The notes under the pieces were generated by a model, which did not search any database, had not been told where the DNA came from, and saw nothing but the letters and a program-made list of their open reading frames with translations. Positions 19,228 through 28,706 of a DNA stretch of 64,000 nucleotides are shown here, in pieces. The position numbers and the translations under genes were made by a program. The first letter of the stretch is position 1, and every line of letters starts with the position of its first letter. This DNA comes from UBA9676 sp035532275 (GTDB taxonomy: Bacteria > Actinomycetota > Actinomycetes > Streptosporangiales > Streptosporangiaceae), in contig DATKRG010000025.1 in the NCBI GenBank assembly GCA_035532275.1, positions 28,965 through 92,964 on the forward strand, given 5' to 3'.

Positions 19228-20439
19228 TCAGGTCAGGGCCGGCTCGCCGCCCCGCCAGACCTTGAGCGGCTTGAGGCCATACGACCAGGCGAAGGCGCCC
19301 TCGTGATCGGCGTCCCAGGCGACGATGTCGGCGTACTTGCCGCGCGCCATCGTGCCCCGGTCGGGAGCGCGCAGCGCCTGGGCACCGCCCAGCGTCGCCG
19401 CCCGCAGCGCCTCGCTCACGCTCATCCCGAAATGGGCGATGGCCAGCGAGATGACCAGCGGCATGGAGGTCATGCCGTTCCCGCCGGGTGCGTGGTCGGA
19501 GCCGAGCGCGACCGCGACGCCCTTGTCCAGCAGCGCGCGGACCGGCGGCATCTTGCCGACCTGCAGCGATGTCGCGGGGCACAGGACGGCGGCCACCCCG
19601 GCGGTGGCCAGCGCGATGACGTCCTCCTCGCAGGCCTCGTGCAGCAGGTCCGCGGACGCGCAGCCCATCTCGGCGGAGAGCCTGGCCGCACCGGTGCGCG
19701 ACTGGCCGCAGGCGTGCAGCCGGGGCAGCAGCCCCGCCGCCCGGCCCGCGCCGAGCACCCAGCGCGCCTCCCGCTCGGTGAACCGGCCCTCCTCGCAGTA
19801 CACGTCCACACTGTCCGCGCCGGCCGCGGCCGCGTCCGCGCACCAGGTGCCCACCGCGTCGACGTAGTCGTGGCGGCGGCCGAAGTACTCCGGCGGCACG
19901 GCGTGCGCGGCGAGGAAGGTCGCATGCACCCGGGGCATGCCGGGCTCGCCTTCCAGCGAGCGCAGCAGCCGCACGTCGGCGAGCTCACCGTCCCGGGTGA
20001 GGTGGTACCCGGTCTTGGCCTCGATCGTCGTGGTCCCGGTCAGCAGCCAGTCGCGCAGCCGCTCCCGGACGCCGTTGCACAGGGTCCAGGGGTCGGTCCC
20101 CCGGGTCACCGTCACCGTCGAGGCCATCCCGCCGCCCGCGGCGGCGATCTCGTTCGGCGAGGAGCCACCCGACCGCATGGCCAGCTCGGCCCAGCGGTTG
20201 CCCGCGTAGACCGGGTGCGTGTGCGCGTCGATCAGGCCGGGCGTGACCAGCCCGCCGTTGAGGTTCTCCACCTGGTCGACGTCGACGATGTCGTCGACCA
20301 CGCCGGGCAGGCTCCGGGGCAGCTCCGCGGCCGGGCCCACCCAGGCGATGTGCTCACCGTGGGTCAAAATGGCAGCGTTGTTCCACACCTCGGACCCGGT
20401 CCACAGGCGCCCGATGTTCGTCAGCAGGCGGATCGTCAC
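19228..20439 (-). CDS. hutI: Imidazolonepropionase (HutI-like)
   Basis: A 403-residue metal-dependent amidohydrolase. Metal-binding DAHTHPVYAG lies near residue 74; GTTTIEAKTGYHL, FLAAHAVPPEYF and LGSDHAPGGNGM follow as in imidazolonepropionases, which open the ring of 4-imidazolone-5-propanoate in histidine breakdown. I chose GTG 20439, preceded by GGGGGAGGG, over GTG 20502. No other hut gene is in the window; HACGQS replaces the HADQ-type sequence of classic HutI, so a related amidohydrolase activity cannot be excluded. Confidence 0.78.
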   Translation of the reverse strand: MTIRLLTNIGRLWTGSEVWNNAAILTHGEHIAWVGPAAELPRSLPGVVDDIVDVDQVENLNGGLVTPGLIDAHTHPVYAGNRWAELAMRSGGSSPNEIAAAGGGMASTVTVTRGTDPWTLCNGVRERLRDWLLTGTTTIEAKTGYHLTRDGELADVRLLRSLEGEPGMPRVHATFLAAHAVPPEYFGRRHDYVDAVGTWCADAAAAGADSVDVYCEEGRFTEREARWVLGAGRAAGLLPRLHACGQSRTGAARLSAEMGCASADLLHEACEEDVIALATAGVAAVLCPATSLQVGKMPPVRALLDKGVAVALGSDHAPGGNGMTSMPLVISLAIAHFGMSVSEALRAATLGGAQALRAPDRGTMARGKYADIVAWDADHEGAFAWSYGLKPLKVWRGGEPALT

Positions 20440-20897
20440 CGATGAGCCCTCCCCCGCGCAGGAAGGCCCCAACTCAGGGATCCCTGCGTCATGAGCGGTC
20501 ACCTGCCATGGCTCGTGCCTCGTGATAGAGCACCGCCGGGCACCACGGCTCCATAGCGATCAGCCGGGCGCTACGAGGATGCGGCAACCAACATATCGGT
20601 TCAGTCACGGTATTGCACGAGAGGGTCCTTGTACAGGCTGTATACGAAGATCGGCGGCCAGATTTCGTGCCCTTTCCGCGAACCATGATCACCCGTTAGC
20701 TACCACGCACAAGGCCGCTGGGCTGGCTTCGCGGGCACATGGGGTCACGCCGGAGCCATTTGTGCAGGCAGCGGACTTGCGCATAGATGTCAGCCGATCA
20801 TGGCAGTTCTGCCAATCCCAGTATCGGGCCATAAGCGGCATTGTGACCAGCGCCACGGTGACGGCGAGCCCGGGCCGGCCGGATCGGCGCGCCGCGG
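20440..20897. other. 458-bp intergenic region, no gene recognised
   Basis: Lies between hutI and hflX, both read leftward. Its central part (20580-20860) is clearly less GC-rich than the genes around it. It contains TGTACAGGCTGTATAC near 20634, an imperfect operator-like palindrome, and no convincing coding frame or RNA gene. It must hold the hutI promoter and the end of the hflX transcript. Confidence 0.5.
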
Positions 20898-22298
20898 TCA
20901 GCCAGCCGCGGCGGGGGCGCCGCTGGCGCTCTGAAGCTCGGTCGCCAGCCCCGGCGGGACCCGGGCGGTCAGCTCGGTGCCCTGCGCCTCGTGCCGCAGC
21001 GCGAGCACCTCCCCCTCCTGATGCACCCGCGCTACCAGGTCACCCCGGTCGTAGGGCACCAGCACGCTGACCTTCACCTCGCTGCGGGGCAGCCTGTCCT
21101 CCACCGCGGCGAGCAGGTCATCGATCCCGGCCCCGGTCCGGGCGGAGACCACCACGCAGTCCCGCTCCTTGGCCGCCATCCCCTTCACCTCGACCGGGTC
21201 GGCGGAGTCCGCCTTGTTGACCACCACGATCTCCGGCACGTCCGCGGCACCGATCTCGGCCAGCACCTCGCGCACCGCGGCCAGCTGCGCGTACGGGTCG
21301 GCGTCGCTGCCGTCCACGACGTGCAGGATGAGATCGGCCTGGGCGACCTCCTCCAGCGTGGAGCGGAACGCCTCGACCAGCTGGTGCGGCAGGTGCCGGA
21401 CGAAACCCACCGTGTCGGTCAGGGTGAACCAGCGGCCGGACGGCGCCCGCGCCCGGCGCACCGAGGGATCCAGGGTGGCGAACAGCGAGTCGTCGACCAG
21501 GACACCGGCCCCGGTGAGCCGGTTCAGCAGGCTGGACTTCCCGGCATTGGTGTAACCGGCGATGGCCACTGACGGGATCTGGTGACGGCGGCGCTGCCCG
21601 CGCTGGACCTCCCGGCTCACCGCCATCTCCGCGATCTGGCGGCGCAGCTTGGCGGTGCGTGCCCGGATCCGGCGCCGGTCGGTCTCGATCTTGGTCTCGC
21701 CGGGTCCCCGGGTGCCGATGCCGCCGCCGCCCGCGACCCGGCCGCCCGCCTGCCGGGACAGCGACTCGCCCCAGCCGCGCAGCCGGGGCAGCATGTACTG
21801 CAACTGCGCCAGCTCCACCTGCGCCTTGCCCTCCTTGCTGCGGGCGTGCTGGGCGAAGATGTCGAGGATGAGCGCGGTGCGGTCGATGACCTTGACCTTC
21901 ACCACGCCCTCCAGCCGGCGCAGCTGGCTGGGGGTGAGCTCACCGTCGCAGATGACCGTGTCGGCGCCGGTCGCGGTGACCAGGGCCGCCAGCTCGATGG
22001 CCTTGCCGGCCCCGATGTAGGTCGCGGAGTCGGGCCGCCCGCGCCGCTGCACCAGGCCGTCGAGCACGACCGACCCGGCCGTCTCGGCCAGCCGGGACAG
22101 CTCACGCAGCGAGTTCTCGGCGCTGACCAGGGTCCCCTCGGTCCAGACGCCGATCAGGACCACCCGCTCCAGCCGGAGCGCGCGGTACTCGACCTCGGTG
22201 ACGTCGGTGAGCTCGGTGGACAGGCCGCCCACCCGGCGCAGCGCCTGCCGGTCGGCAAGGTCGAGCTCGCCAGTCTGGTCCTGCGAGTGCACAGTCAT
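20898..22298 (-). CDS. hflX: GTPase HflX
   Basis: A 466-residue HflX, a ribosome-associated GTPase that splits stalled or heat-damaged ribosomes. N-terminal HflX domain (GKAIELAALVTATGADTVI, then ARSKEGKAQVELAQLQYMLP), the glycine-rich GGGGIGTRGPGETKIETDRR, then the G domain with GYTNAGKSSLLNRL, DTVGFVRHLP and NKAD. ATG at 22298 preceded by GGGGCAG. The longer frame to 22406 lacks family similarity. Confidence 0.94.
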   Translation of the reverse strand: MTVHSQDQTGELDLADRQALRRVGGLSTELTDVTEVEYRALRLERVVLIGVWTEGTLVSAENSLRELSRLAETAGSVVLDGLVQRRGRPDSATYIGAGKAIELAALVTATGADTVICDGELTPSQLRRLEGVVKVKVIDRTALILDIFAQHARSKEGKAQVELAQLQYMLPRLRGWGESLSRQAGGRVAGGGGIGTRGPGETKIETDRRRIRARTAKLRRQIAEMAVSREVQRGQRRRHQIPSVAIAGYTNAGKSSLLNRLTGAGVLVDDSLFATLDPSVRRARAPSGRWFTLTDTVGFVRHLPHQLVEAFRSTLEEVAQADLILHVVDGSDADPYAQLAAVREVLAEIGAADVPEIVVVNKADSADPVEVKGMAAKERDCVVVSARTGAGIDDLLAAVEDRLPRSEVKVSVLVPYDRGDLVARVHQEGEVLALRHEAQGTELTARVPPGLATELQSASGAPAAAG

Positions 22299-22629
22299 CG
22301 CTGCCCCGGATAGATGTTCACGCCGGTCACCGCTGGTTTCCGGCGCGCGCCCGCGGCCCCCGGCGGGCGGCGGTTCACCCATGCTGCCATGCGTTGCGGC
22401 TTTCATTCACTTCAATAACACCCCGGCGGCCCTGGTTGTGCCCCGGCGGCGGCACCGCGAGCAGCTCAGGCCAGGGTGCGAGCCAGGGCGCGGGCCAGGG
22501 CGCGGGAACGCTGCCAGGGCCGGCCTGGGCCGGCCACCTTTGACCCAGCTGGCGGCCGGGAGCTAGCGTCGGTCTCACCATCCGTAACGTTGTATCCAGG
22601 ATGTGATCCACCATCGGGAGGAGTACGAC
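22299..22629. other. 331-bp divergent region between hflX and aceB
   Basis: No gene recognised. It holds the promoters of hflX (leftward) and of aceB (rightward). The aceB side carries a promoter-like pair at 22540-22569 (given separately) and the ribosome-binding site GGGAGGAG at about 22616-22623. The part nearest hflX is very GC-rich with short repeats of GCCAGGGCGCGG. Confidence 0.5.
22540..22569 (+). promoter_or_regulatory. Candidate promoter of aceB
   Basis: TTGACC, 18 bases, TAGCGT, a sigma-70-type -35/-10 pair about 60 bp before the aceB ATG. Only pattern matching supports it. Confidence 0.4.
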
Positions 22630-24234
22630 ATGGCGGCTGGCGAAGGCGTTGAGATCACCGGGCCCCCTGCAGACCGGTACGACGAGATCCTCACCCCCGA
22701 CGCGCTGCGCCTGATCGCCGCGCTTCAGCGCGAGCTCGGCGGCCGCCGGGCGGAGCTGCTGGCCGCCCGGGCGGCCCGGCAGGAAGAGCTGTCGGCCGGC
22801 GGCACGCTCGACTTCCTCCCCGGCACCCGGCAGGTCCGCGACGACCCCGGCTGGCGGGTGGCGCCGCCCGCGCCGGGCCTGGTGGACCGCCGGGTGGAGA
22901 TCACCGGCCCGACCGAGCGGAAGATGACCATCAACGCGCTCAACTCCGGCGCGAACGTGTGGCTGGCCGACTTCGAGGACGCGAACACGCCGCTCTGGGA
23001 GAACATGATCATCGGCCAGCTCAACCTGAAGGACACCCTGGACCGCACGATCGACTTCACCAGCGAGGAGGGCAAGTCGTACCGGCTGCTGCCGGACGAG
23101 GAGCTGGCGACCATCGTGGTCCGGCCGCGCGGCTGGCATCTGGACGAGAAGCACCTGCTGGTTGACGGGCAGCGGGTGTCGGGCAGCCTGTTCGACTTCG
23201 CGCTGTACTTCTTCCACTGCGCCCGCCGGCAGCTGGACAAGGGCTGCGGGCCGTACTACTACCTGCCCAAGATCGAGAGCCACCTGGAGGCCAGGCTCTG
23301 GAACGACGCGTTCAACATCGCCCAGGACACCCTCGGCATCCCCCGCGGCACGATCCGGGCCACGGTCCTGGTGGAGACAATCCCGGCGGCGTTCGAGATG
23401 GAGGAGATCCTCTACGAGCTGCGCGAGCACAGCGCCGGGCTGAACGCCGGCCGGTGGGACTACCTGTTCAGCATCATCAAGAAGTTCCGGTCCCGGGGCC
23501 GCGACTTCGTGCTGCCCGAGCGCAACTCGGTCACGATGACCGCACCGTTCATGCGGTCCTACACCGAGCTGCTGGTGAAGACCTGCCACCGCCGGGGCGC
23601 GCACGCCATGGGCGGGATGGCCGCGTTCATCCCGAACCGCCGCGACCCGAAGGTCACCGAGATCGCGCTGGCCAAGGTGCGCGACGACAAGAACCGCGAG
23701 TCCAGTGACGGCTTCGACGGCTCCTGGGTCGCCCACCCGGACCTGGTGGCGCTGTGCAAGGAGGTGTTCGACGCCGCGCTCGGCGACCGGCCGAACCAGC
23801 TGGACCGGCTGCGGGAGGAGGTCAGCGTCACCGGCCCCGACCTGCTGGCGGTGGACAAGACCCCCGGTGTCATCACCGAGGCGGGCCTGCGCAGCAACGT
23901 CAGCGTGGCGCTGCAGTACCTGGCGACCTGGCTCGGCGGCAACGGCGCGGTGGCGATCTTCAACCTGATGGAGGACGCGGCCACCGCGGAGATCTCCCGG
24001 TCCCAGGTCTGGCAGTGGCTGCACAACGACGTCACACTCGACGACGGCCCGCAGGTGACCAGGGACCTGGTCGAGCGGGTCATCCGGGAGGAACTGGCCA
24101 CGATCCGGGAAGGTGCGGGCCCCGGCTTCGACGCGGCCCGCTACGACCAGGCGGTTTCGCTGTTCACCGAGGTCGCCCTGGCCGACGACTACGCCGAGTT
24201 CCTCACCCTGCCCGCCTACGAGCGCATGCCCTGA
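22630..24234 (+). CDS. aceB: Malate synthase A
   Basis: A 534-residue malate synthase that condenses glyoxylate with acetyl-CoA to malate. The family signature EHSAGLNAGRWDYLF is complete, and ADFEDANTP and LMEDAATAEISRSQVWQW surround the active site. ATG at 22630 has a strong ribosome-binding site GGGAGGAG 7 bp upstream. No isocitrate lyase gene is nearby; instead three glycolate oxidase subunit genes follow on the same strand, so the glyoxylate source here is probably glycolate. Confidence 0.95.
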   Translation: MAAGEGVEITGPPADRYDEILTPDALRLIAALQRELGGRRAELLAARAARQEELSAGGTLDFLPGTRQVRDDPGWRVAPPAPGLVDRRVEITGPTERKMTINALNSGANVWLADFEDANTPLWENMIIGQLNLKDTLDRTIDFTSEEGKSYRLLPDEELATIVVRPRGWHLDEKHLLVDGQRVSGSLFDFALYFFHCARRQLDKGCGPYYYLPKIESHLEARLWNDAFNIAQDTLGIPRGTIRATVLVETIPAAFEMEEILYELREHSAGLNAGRWDYLFSIIKKFRSRGRDFVLPERNSVTMTAPFMRSYTELLVKTCHRRGAHAMGGMAAFIPNRRDPKVTEIALAKVRDDKNRESSDGFDGSWVAHPDLVALCKEVFDAALGDRPNQLDRLREEVSVTGPDLLAVDKTPGVITEAGLRSNVSVALQYLATWLGGNGAVAIFNLMEDAATAEISRSQVWQWLHNDVTLDDGPQVTRDLVERVIREELATIREGAGPGFDAARYDQAVSLFTEVALADDYAEFLTLPAYERMP

Positions 24235-24242
24235 CGCCCGCC

Positions 24243-24299
24243 TCCATGATCACGGACACTTTCCCGCGCTATTCGCGGAGAATCGTCCGTGATCATGGA
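24243..24299. terminator. Long inverted repeat after aceB
   Basis: TCCATGATCACGGAC and GTCCGTGATCATGGA form perfect 15-bp arms around a 27-nt loop, starting 8 bp after the aceB stop. The loop has its own short CGCG/CGCG pairing. It could be a terminator, or a copy of a dispersed intergenic repeat: CCATGATC/GATCATGG words recur at 32008-32060. Confidence 0.6.
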
Positions 24300-24352
24300 A
24301 TTCGCCGCCGCCGCGGGGCAGTCTGGGAGGTAACACCGGCCGAGGGAGGGCG

Positions 24353-25807
24353 ATGATCGAGCACCTGGTCCCGGCGATGGCGGAGATCTGCGGCCGCGAC
24401 GGCGTGGTGACCGACCCGCTGGACCTGCGCACCTACGAGTGCGACGGCCTCACCTCGCACCGGGCCGCACCGGCGATGGTGGTCCTGCCCAGGACCGCGG
24501 AGCAGGTCGCCGCGGTGGTCCGGGTGTGCGCGGCGGCCAAGGTGCCGTTCGTGGCCCGCGGCTCGGGCACCGGCCTGTCGGGCGGCGCACTGCCCCGGGC
24601 CGACGGGGTGCTGATCGTCACCTCCCGGATGCGGCGCATCATCGCGGTCGACCCGGCCAGCCAGCGGGCCATCGTCGAGCCGGGGGTCACCAATCTGGCG
24701 GTGAGCACCGCGGCCCGCCCGTACGGCTACTTCTACGCGCCCGACCCGTCCAGCCAGCAGGTCTGCTCGGTGGGCGGGAACGTGGCGGAGAACTCCGGCG
24801 GCGCCCACTGCCTCAAGCACGGGTTCACCGTGCACCATGTGCTGGGCCTGGAGATCGTCACCCCGGCGGGCGAGCTGGTCTGGCTGGGCGACGGCACCGG
24901 CAGTGCGCCCGGCTACGACCTGATGGGCGCCTTCATCGGCTCCGAGGGCACGCTCGGCATCGCCACCAAGATCATCGTGAAGCTGACGAAGATCCCGCAG
25001 ATGGTCACCTGCCTGCTGGCCGGGTTCGAGACCACCGGCGCGGGCGGGGCTGCGGTCTCGGCGATCATCGGGGCCGGCATCGTGCCGGCCGCGATCGAGA
25101 TGATGGACGCGCTGGCGATCGAGGCCGCCGAGGAAGCAGTGGCCTGCAACTACCCCGAAGGCGCGGGGGCGGTCCTCATCGTGGAACTCGACGGTCCGGA
25201 ATCGGACGTGCGCCGGGACCGCGAGGCTGTCCGCACGCTCTGCCAGGAGGCGGGCTCGACCGAGATCAGGGAGGCCGTGGACGCGGCCGAGCGGGCTGCC
25301 ATCTGGGTGGGCCGCAAGTCGGCGTTCGCGGCGGTCGGCCGGATCTGCCCCGCCTACATCGTCCAGGACGGGGTGGTCCCGCGCACCGCGCTCGGGTCGG
25401 TGCTCGACAAGATCGCCCAGCTGTCGGCCGAGTCCGGGATCCGGGTCGCGAACGTGTTCCATGCCGGTGACGGGAACCTGCACCCGCTCGTCCTCTACGA
25501 CGACAGCTCCCCGGCGGCCACCACCGCGGCCGAGGAGCTGTCCGGCGCGATCCTGGACCTGTGCATCAGCCACGGCGGCTCCATCACCGGCGAGCACGGC
25601 GTCGGCGTGGACAAGTCCCGGTACATGCCCAAGATGTTCGGGGCCGACGACCTGGACACCATGCAGCTGCTGCGGTGCGCGTTCGACCCGCAGAACCTGT
25701 GCAACCCGGGCAAGATCTTCCCCACGCCTCGGCTGTGCGGGGAGGTGCCCGGCGCCCGGCGCGGCCCGCACCCCCTGGTCGCCTCCGGGCAGGCTGAGCA
25801 GTTCTGA
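24353..25807 (+). CDS. glcD: Glycolate oxidase, FAD-linked subunit GlcD
   Basis: A 484-residue FAD-linked oxidase. The PCMH-type FAD domain (VARGSGTGLSGGALP, EPGVTNLAVS, SVGGNVAENSGGAHCLKHG) spans residues 35-215 and the C-terminal domain holds NVFHAGDGNLHPLVLYD and SITGEHGVGVDKSRYM. It oxidises glycolate (or D-lactate) to the 2-oxo acid. ATG at 24353 is preceded by GGGAGGG. Together with glcE and glcF it forms the three-subunit oxidase. Confidence 0.92.
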   Translation: MIEHLVPAMAEICGRDGVVTDPLDLRTYECDGLTSHRAAPAMVVLPRTAEQVAAVVRVCAAAKVPFVARGSGTGLSGGALPRADGVLIVTSRMRRIIAVDPASQRAIVEPGVTNLAVSTAARPYGYFYAPDPSSQQVCSVGGNVAENSGGAHCLKHGFTVHHVLGLEIVTPAGELVWLGDGTGSAPGYDLMGAFIGSEGTLGIATKIIVKLTKIPQMVTCLLAGFETTGAGGAAVSAIIGAGIVPAAIEMMDALAIEAAEEAVACNYPEGAGAVLIVELDGPESDVRRDREAVRTLCQEAGSTEIREAVDAAERAAIWVGRKSAFAAVGRICPAYIVQDGVVPRTALGSVLDKIAQLSAESGIRVANVFHAGDGNLHPLVLYDDSSPAATTAAEELSGAILDLCISHGGSITGEHGVGVDKSRYMPKMFGADDLDTMQLLRCAFDPQNLCNPGKIFPTPRLCGEVPGARRGPHPLVASGQAEQF

Positions 25808-25830
25808 TGCCGGCGTGGAGGAGGTGAGCC

Positions 25831-27192
25831 ATGGCTGGTGACGCGGTCCTGCGGGCGCTGGCCACCGCCTGCCCAGCGGCGCGGGCAGCGGACGGCAGCG
25901 ACGCCGTGGCCGGGGTGACACCCCGCTACGCCGCCTCGCCCGCCAGCGTCGCCGAGGCCAGCGCGCTGCTGCACGCGGCCGCTGACCATGGCCTGTGCGT
26001 GGTCGCCCGGGGCAGCGGGAGCCGGCTGGACTGGGGCGCCGCGCCTCACCGCTGTGACCTGGTGGTCGACACGACGCTGCTGAACCAGGTGGTCGAGCAC
26101 GCCGCCGGGGACCTGGTGACGCGGGTCCAGGCCGGGGTCGGCCTGGACCGGCTCGGCGAGGTGCTCGCCGCTGCCGGGCAGCAGCTCGCCCTGGACGCCC
26201 TGGCAGGCGTCCGCAACGGGACCGCCGCGGACGCCGGCTCGGCCGCGGGCGGGAACGGCTCCGCGGGCCAGCCCGCGACCATCGGCGGGACGCTCGCGAC
26301 CGGCGTGGCCGGGCCACGGCGCCTGCGCTACGGTACGCCGCGGGATCTGGTGATCGGGATCACCGTGGTGCGGGCCGACGGGACGGTCGCCTCCTCGGGC
26401 GGCAAGGTGGTCAAGAACGTGGCCGGCTACGACCTCGGCAAGTTGTTCGCCGGGTCCTACGGCACGCTCGGGCTGATCGTGGAAGCGGTGTTCCGGCTGC
26501 ACCCGCTGCCGTCAGCGGCCGGGTACACGACGATGGCGGCCGACGGGCCGGCCGCGGCCCACCGCGCCGTCGCCGCCGCGGCCGGCAGCGAGCTCGCACC
26601 CACCGCGGTGGAGATCAGCCGGTCCGGCCGGGGCCAGCCGGTACGGGTGGGTGTCCTGCTGGAAGGGGACCCGGCCGGGGTGGACGAGCGCTCGGCTGTC
26701 CTGCGCGCGCTGCTGGGTGACGGGGCCATGACGGCGCCGGAACCGCCGGGCTGGTGGGGCCGCTACGACCCCGGCACCGGCACGCTCATCCGGGTCGCGT
26801 TCTGGGCGGACGCGCTGCCGCGGGTCCTGGCCGTGATCGACGCCGCCGCCGCGGCCGCGGGCGTGGACCCGCTGGTCGCCGGTTCTGCCGCCGCCGGGGT
26901 GGTCTACGCCGCGCTCCGCGAGGACGCCGACACCGGTGCGGCCGCCGGGTTCATCGCCGCCCTGCGGGCCGCCCTGGCCCGGGGGGAGGCCGATGCCAGG
27001 CCGCAGGCCGCGGCCCGGCCGGACAGCCCCCCGGTGCTGGCCAGCGTGGTCGTGCTGCACGCCCCGCCGCCGGTGCGGGACCAGGTGGACCTGTGGGGCC
27101 CGGTGCCCGGGCTGGCCCTCATGCGGGCGGTCAAGGACCAGTTCGATCCAGGGCACCGGATGGCGCCCGGCCGTTTCGTGGGAGGTATCTGA
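25831..27192 (+). CDS. glcE: Glycolate oxidase, FAD-binding subunit GlcE
   Basis: A 453-residue second FAD-binding subunit of the GlcDEF complex. It has VVARGSGSRLDWG and the later TIGGTLATGVAGPRRLRYGTP, SSGGKVVKNVAGYDLGKLF and GSYGTLGLIVEAVFRLHPLP of GlcE. A Gly/Ala-rich insertion (around residues 125-145) lies between the two FAD-binding halves. Ribosome-binding site GGAGGAGG before ATG 25831; its stop TGA overlaps the ATG of glcF, so the two are translationally coupled. Confidence 0.92.
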   Translation: MAGDAVLRALATACPAARAADGSDAVAGVTPRYAASPASVAEASALLHAAADHGLCVVARGSGSRLDWGAAPHRCDLVVDTTLLNQVVEHAAGDLVTRVQAGVGLDRLGEVLAAAGQQLALDALAGVRNGTAADAGSAAGGNGSAGQPATIGGTLATGVAGPRRLRYGTPRDLVIGITVVRADGTVASSGGKVVKNVAGYDLGKLFAGSYGTLGLIVEAVFRLHPLPSAAGYTTMAADGPAAAHRAVAAAAGSELAPTAVEISRSGRGQPVRVGVLLEGDPAGVDERSAVLRALLGDGAMTAPEPPGWWGRYDPGTGTLIRVAFWADALPRVLAVIDAAAAAAGVDPLVAGSAAAGVVYAALREDADTGAAAGFIAALRAALARGEADARPQAAARPDSPPVLASVVVLHAPPPVRDQVDLWGPVPGLALMRAVKDQFDPGHRMAPGRFVGGI

Positions 27193-28676
27193 TGACAGCG
27201 GTGGACCCGGACGCGGGCTCCCCGGAACCCCCCAGCGGTCCGGACCCGGAGGCCAGGCGGGTGGTGCCCGATGTCCTGGACCCCACCGGCGAGCTGCGGT
27301 CCGTCGCCAGCGACTGTGTCCACTGCGGGTTCTGCCTGCCCGCCTGCCCGACCTACCAGCTGTGGGGCGAGGAGATGGACTCGCCGCGTGGCCGCATCCA
27401 CCTGATCAGCCAGGCGCTCGCCGGGACGCAGCTCACCGAGGCGGCCGCCGGCCACCTTGACCGCTGTCTCGGCTGCATGGCGTGCCTGCCGGCCTGCCCG
27501 TCCGGGGTCCGCTACGACCGCCTGATCGAGGCGGCCAGGACCTGGACCGAGGAGCCGCCGGACGGGCTCGTCCCGGCCCCGGCCCGGACCGCCCGCGAAC
27601 GGGCGATGCGGGCGGCCATCTTCGCGACGTTCCCCTACCCGCGGCGGCTGCGGGCTCTGCTGGGGCCGCTGCGGGCCGCCCAGTGGACCCGGCTTGACCG
27701 GCTGGCCGGAAGCCGTGCCGCGCAGCGGCTGGCACCTGAGCTCGCCGTCGCCATGCGGCTGGCGCCCGGGCATGCGCCCGCTGCCCGGGCCGGCGCACTG
27801 CCGGGCCGGGTGCCCGCCGCGGGCGAGCGCCGGGCCGTGGTCGGCATGCTCACCGGCTGCGTCCAGCAGGTCTTCTTCCCAGAGGTGAACGCGGCCACCG
27901 CCCGGGTGCTCGCGGCCGAAGGCTGTGACGTCATCATCCCGGCCGGCCAGGGCTGCTGCGGGGCGCTGTCGCTGCACTCGGGCCGGGCATCGCAGGCGGT
28001 CAGGCTCGCCCGGCGGACCATCGCCGAGTTCGAGCGTGCCGGGGTAGACGCGATCGTGGTCAACTCCGCGGGCTGCGGGTCGGCGATGAAGGAGTACGGC
28101 GCGCTGCTCGCCGACGGCGGCGGCCACCGCGGCGGGCCGCCTCCCGCCGATGCCAGCGGGCAGCCAGATCCCGCGGGCTGGCCGGCCCGGGCCGCCGCGA
28201 TCGCCGGCAAGGTGCGTGACTTCTCCGAGTTCCTGGTCGAGTTGTTCGACAGCGCGGGCGGGCCGCGGGCGGTCCGCCATGGGCTGGCCGTCACGGCCGC
28301 CTACCACGACGCCTGTCACCTGGCTCACGCGCAGCGGATCCGCCAGCAGCCACGCGACCTGCTGCGGGCCATCCCCGGGCTGACCCTGGCCGAGGTCGGG
28401 GACGGCGGGACCTGCTGCGGCTCAGCCGGGCTCTACAACCTGCTCCAGCCGGAAGCCGCGCGGGAGCTGGGCGAGCGCAAGGCGGCCGCGATCATGGCAA
28501 CCGGGGCCTCCCTGGTCGTGTCGGCCAACCCCGGCTGCAGTCTCCAGATCGCCTCCGCCACGGCCAGCGCCGGCGGCGACGCGCCCGCCGTGGCGCACAT
28601 CGCCGAGGTGCTCGATGCGAGCCTGCGCGGGCTGCCCGTGCGGGCGCTGACCGGCTCCGCGGGCGCCCAGAGGTGA
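27192..28676 (+). CDS. glcF: Glycolate oxidase, iron-sulfur subunit GlcF
   Basis: A 494-residue electron-transfer subunit. Two 4Fe-4S motifs, CVHCGFCLPACP (near residue 42) and CLGCMACLPACPSG (near 94), precede two CCG-type cysteine-rich domains (GQGCCGALSLH, GGTCCGSAGLYN) that are typical of GlcF and heterodisulfide-reductase-like proteins. It passes electrons from the FAD subunits to the respiratory chain. ATG at 27192 overlaps the glcE stop (ATGA). A Gly/Pro-rich insert of about 20 residues lies before the second CCG domain. Confidence 0.93.
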   Translation: MTAVDPDAGSPEPPSGPDPEARRVVPDVLDPTGELRSVASDCVHCGFCLPACPTYQLWGEEMDSPRGRIHLISQALAGTQLTEAAAGHLDRCLGCMACLPACPSGVRYDRLIEAARTWTEEPPDGLVPAPARTARERAMRAAIFATFPYPRRLRALLGPLRAAQWTRLDRLAGSRAAQRLAPELAVAMRLAPGHAPAARAGALPGRVPAAGERRAVVGMLTGCVQQVFFPEVNAATARVLAAEGCDVIIPAGQGCCGALSLHSGRASQAVRLARRTIAEFERAGVDAIVVNSAGCGSAMKEYGALLADGGGHRGGPPPADASGQPDPAGWPARAAAIAGKVRDFSEFLVELFDSAGGPRAVRHGLAVTAAYHDACHLAHAQRIRQQPRDLLRAIPGLTLAEVGDGGTCCGSAGLYNLLQPEAARELGERKAAAIMATGASLVVSANPGCSLQIASATASAGGDAPAVAHIAEVLDASLRGLPVRALTGSAGAQR

Positions 28677-28678
28677 TG

Positions 28679-28695
28679 CGGGCGGGCCCCGCCCG
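28679..28695. terminator. GC hairpin between glcF and dapF
   Basis: CGGGCGG, GCC, CCGCCCG: a 7-bp stem with a 3-nt loop 2 bp after the glcF stop in the convergent junction with dapF. Probable terminator, no T-run. Confidence 0.5.
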
Positions 28696-28706
28696 GAGGC
28701 GATGCG

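Noticed and set aside
20489..20692. Small minus-strand gene in the hutI-hflX gap
   Set aside because: 67-codon frame with no similarity, low GC3 and no ribosome-binding site.
24293..26317. Long minus-strand frame opposite glcD and glcE
   Set aside because: Antisense artefact of GC bias; glcD and glcE are unambiguous on the other strand.
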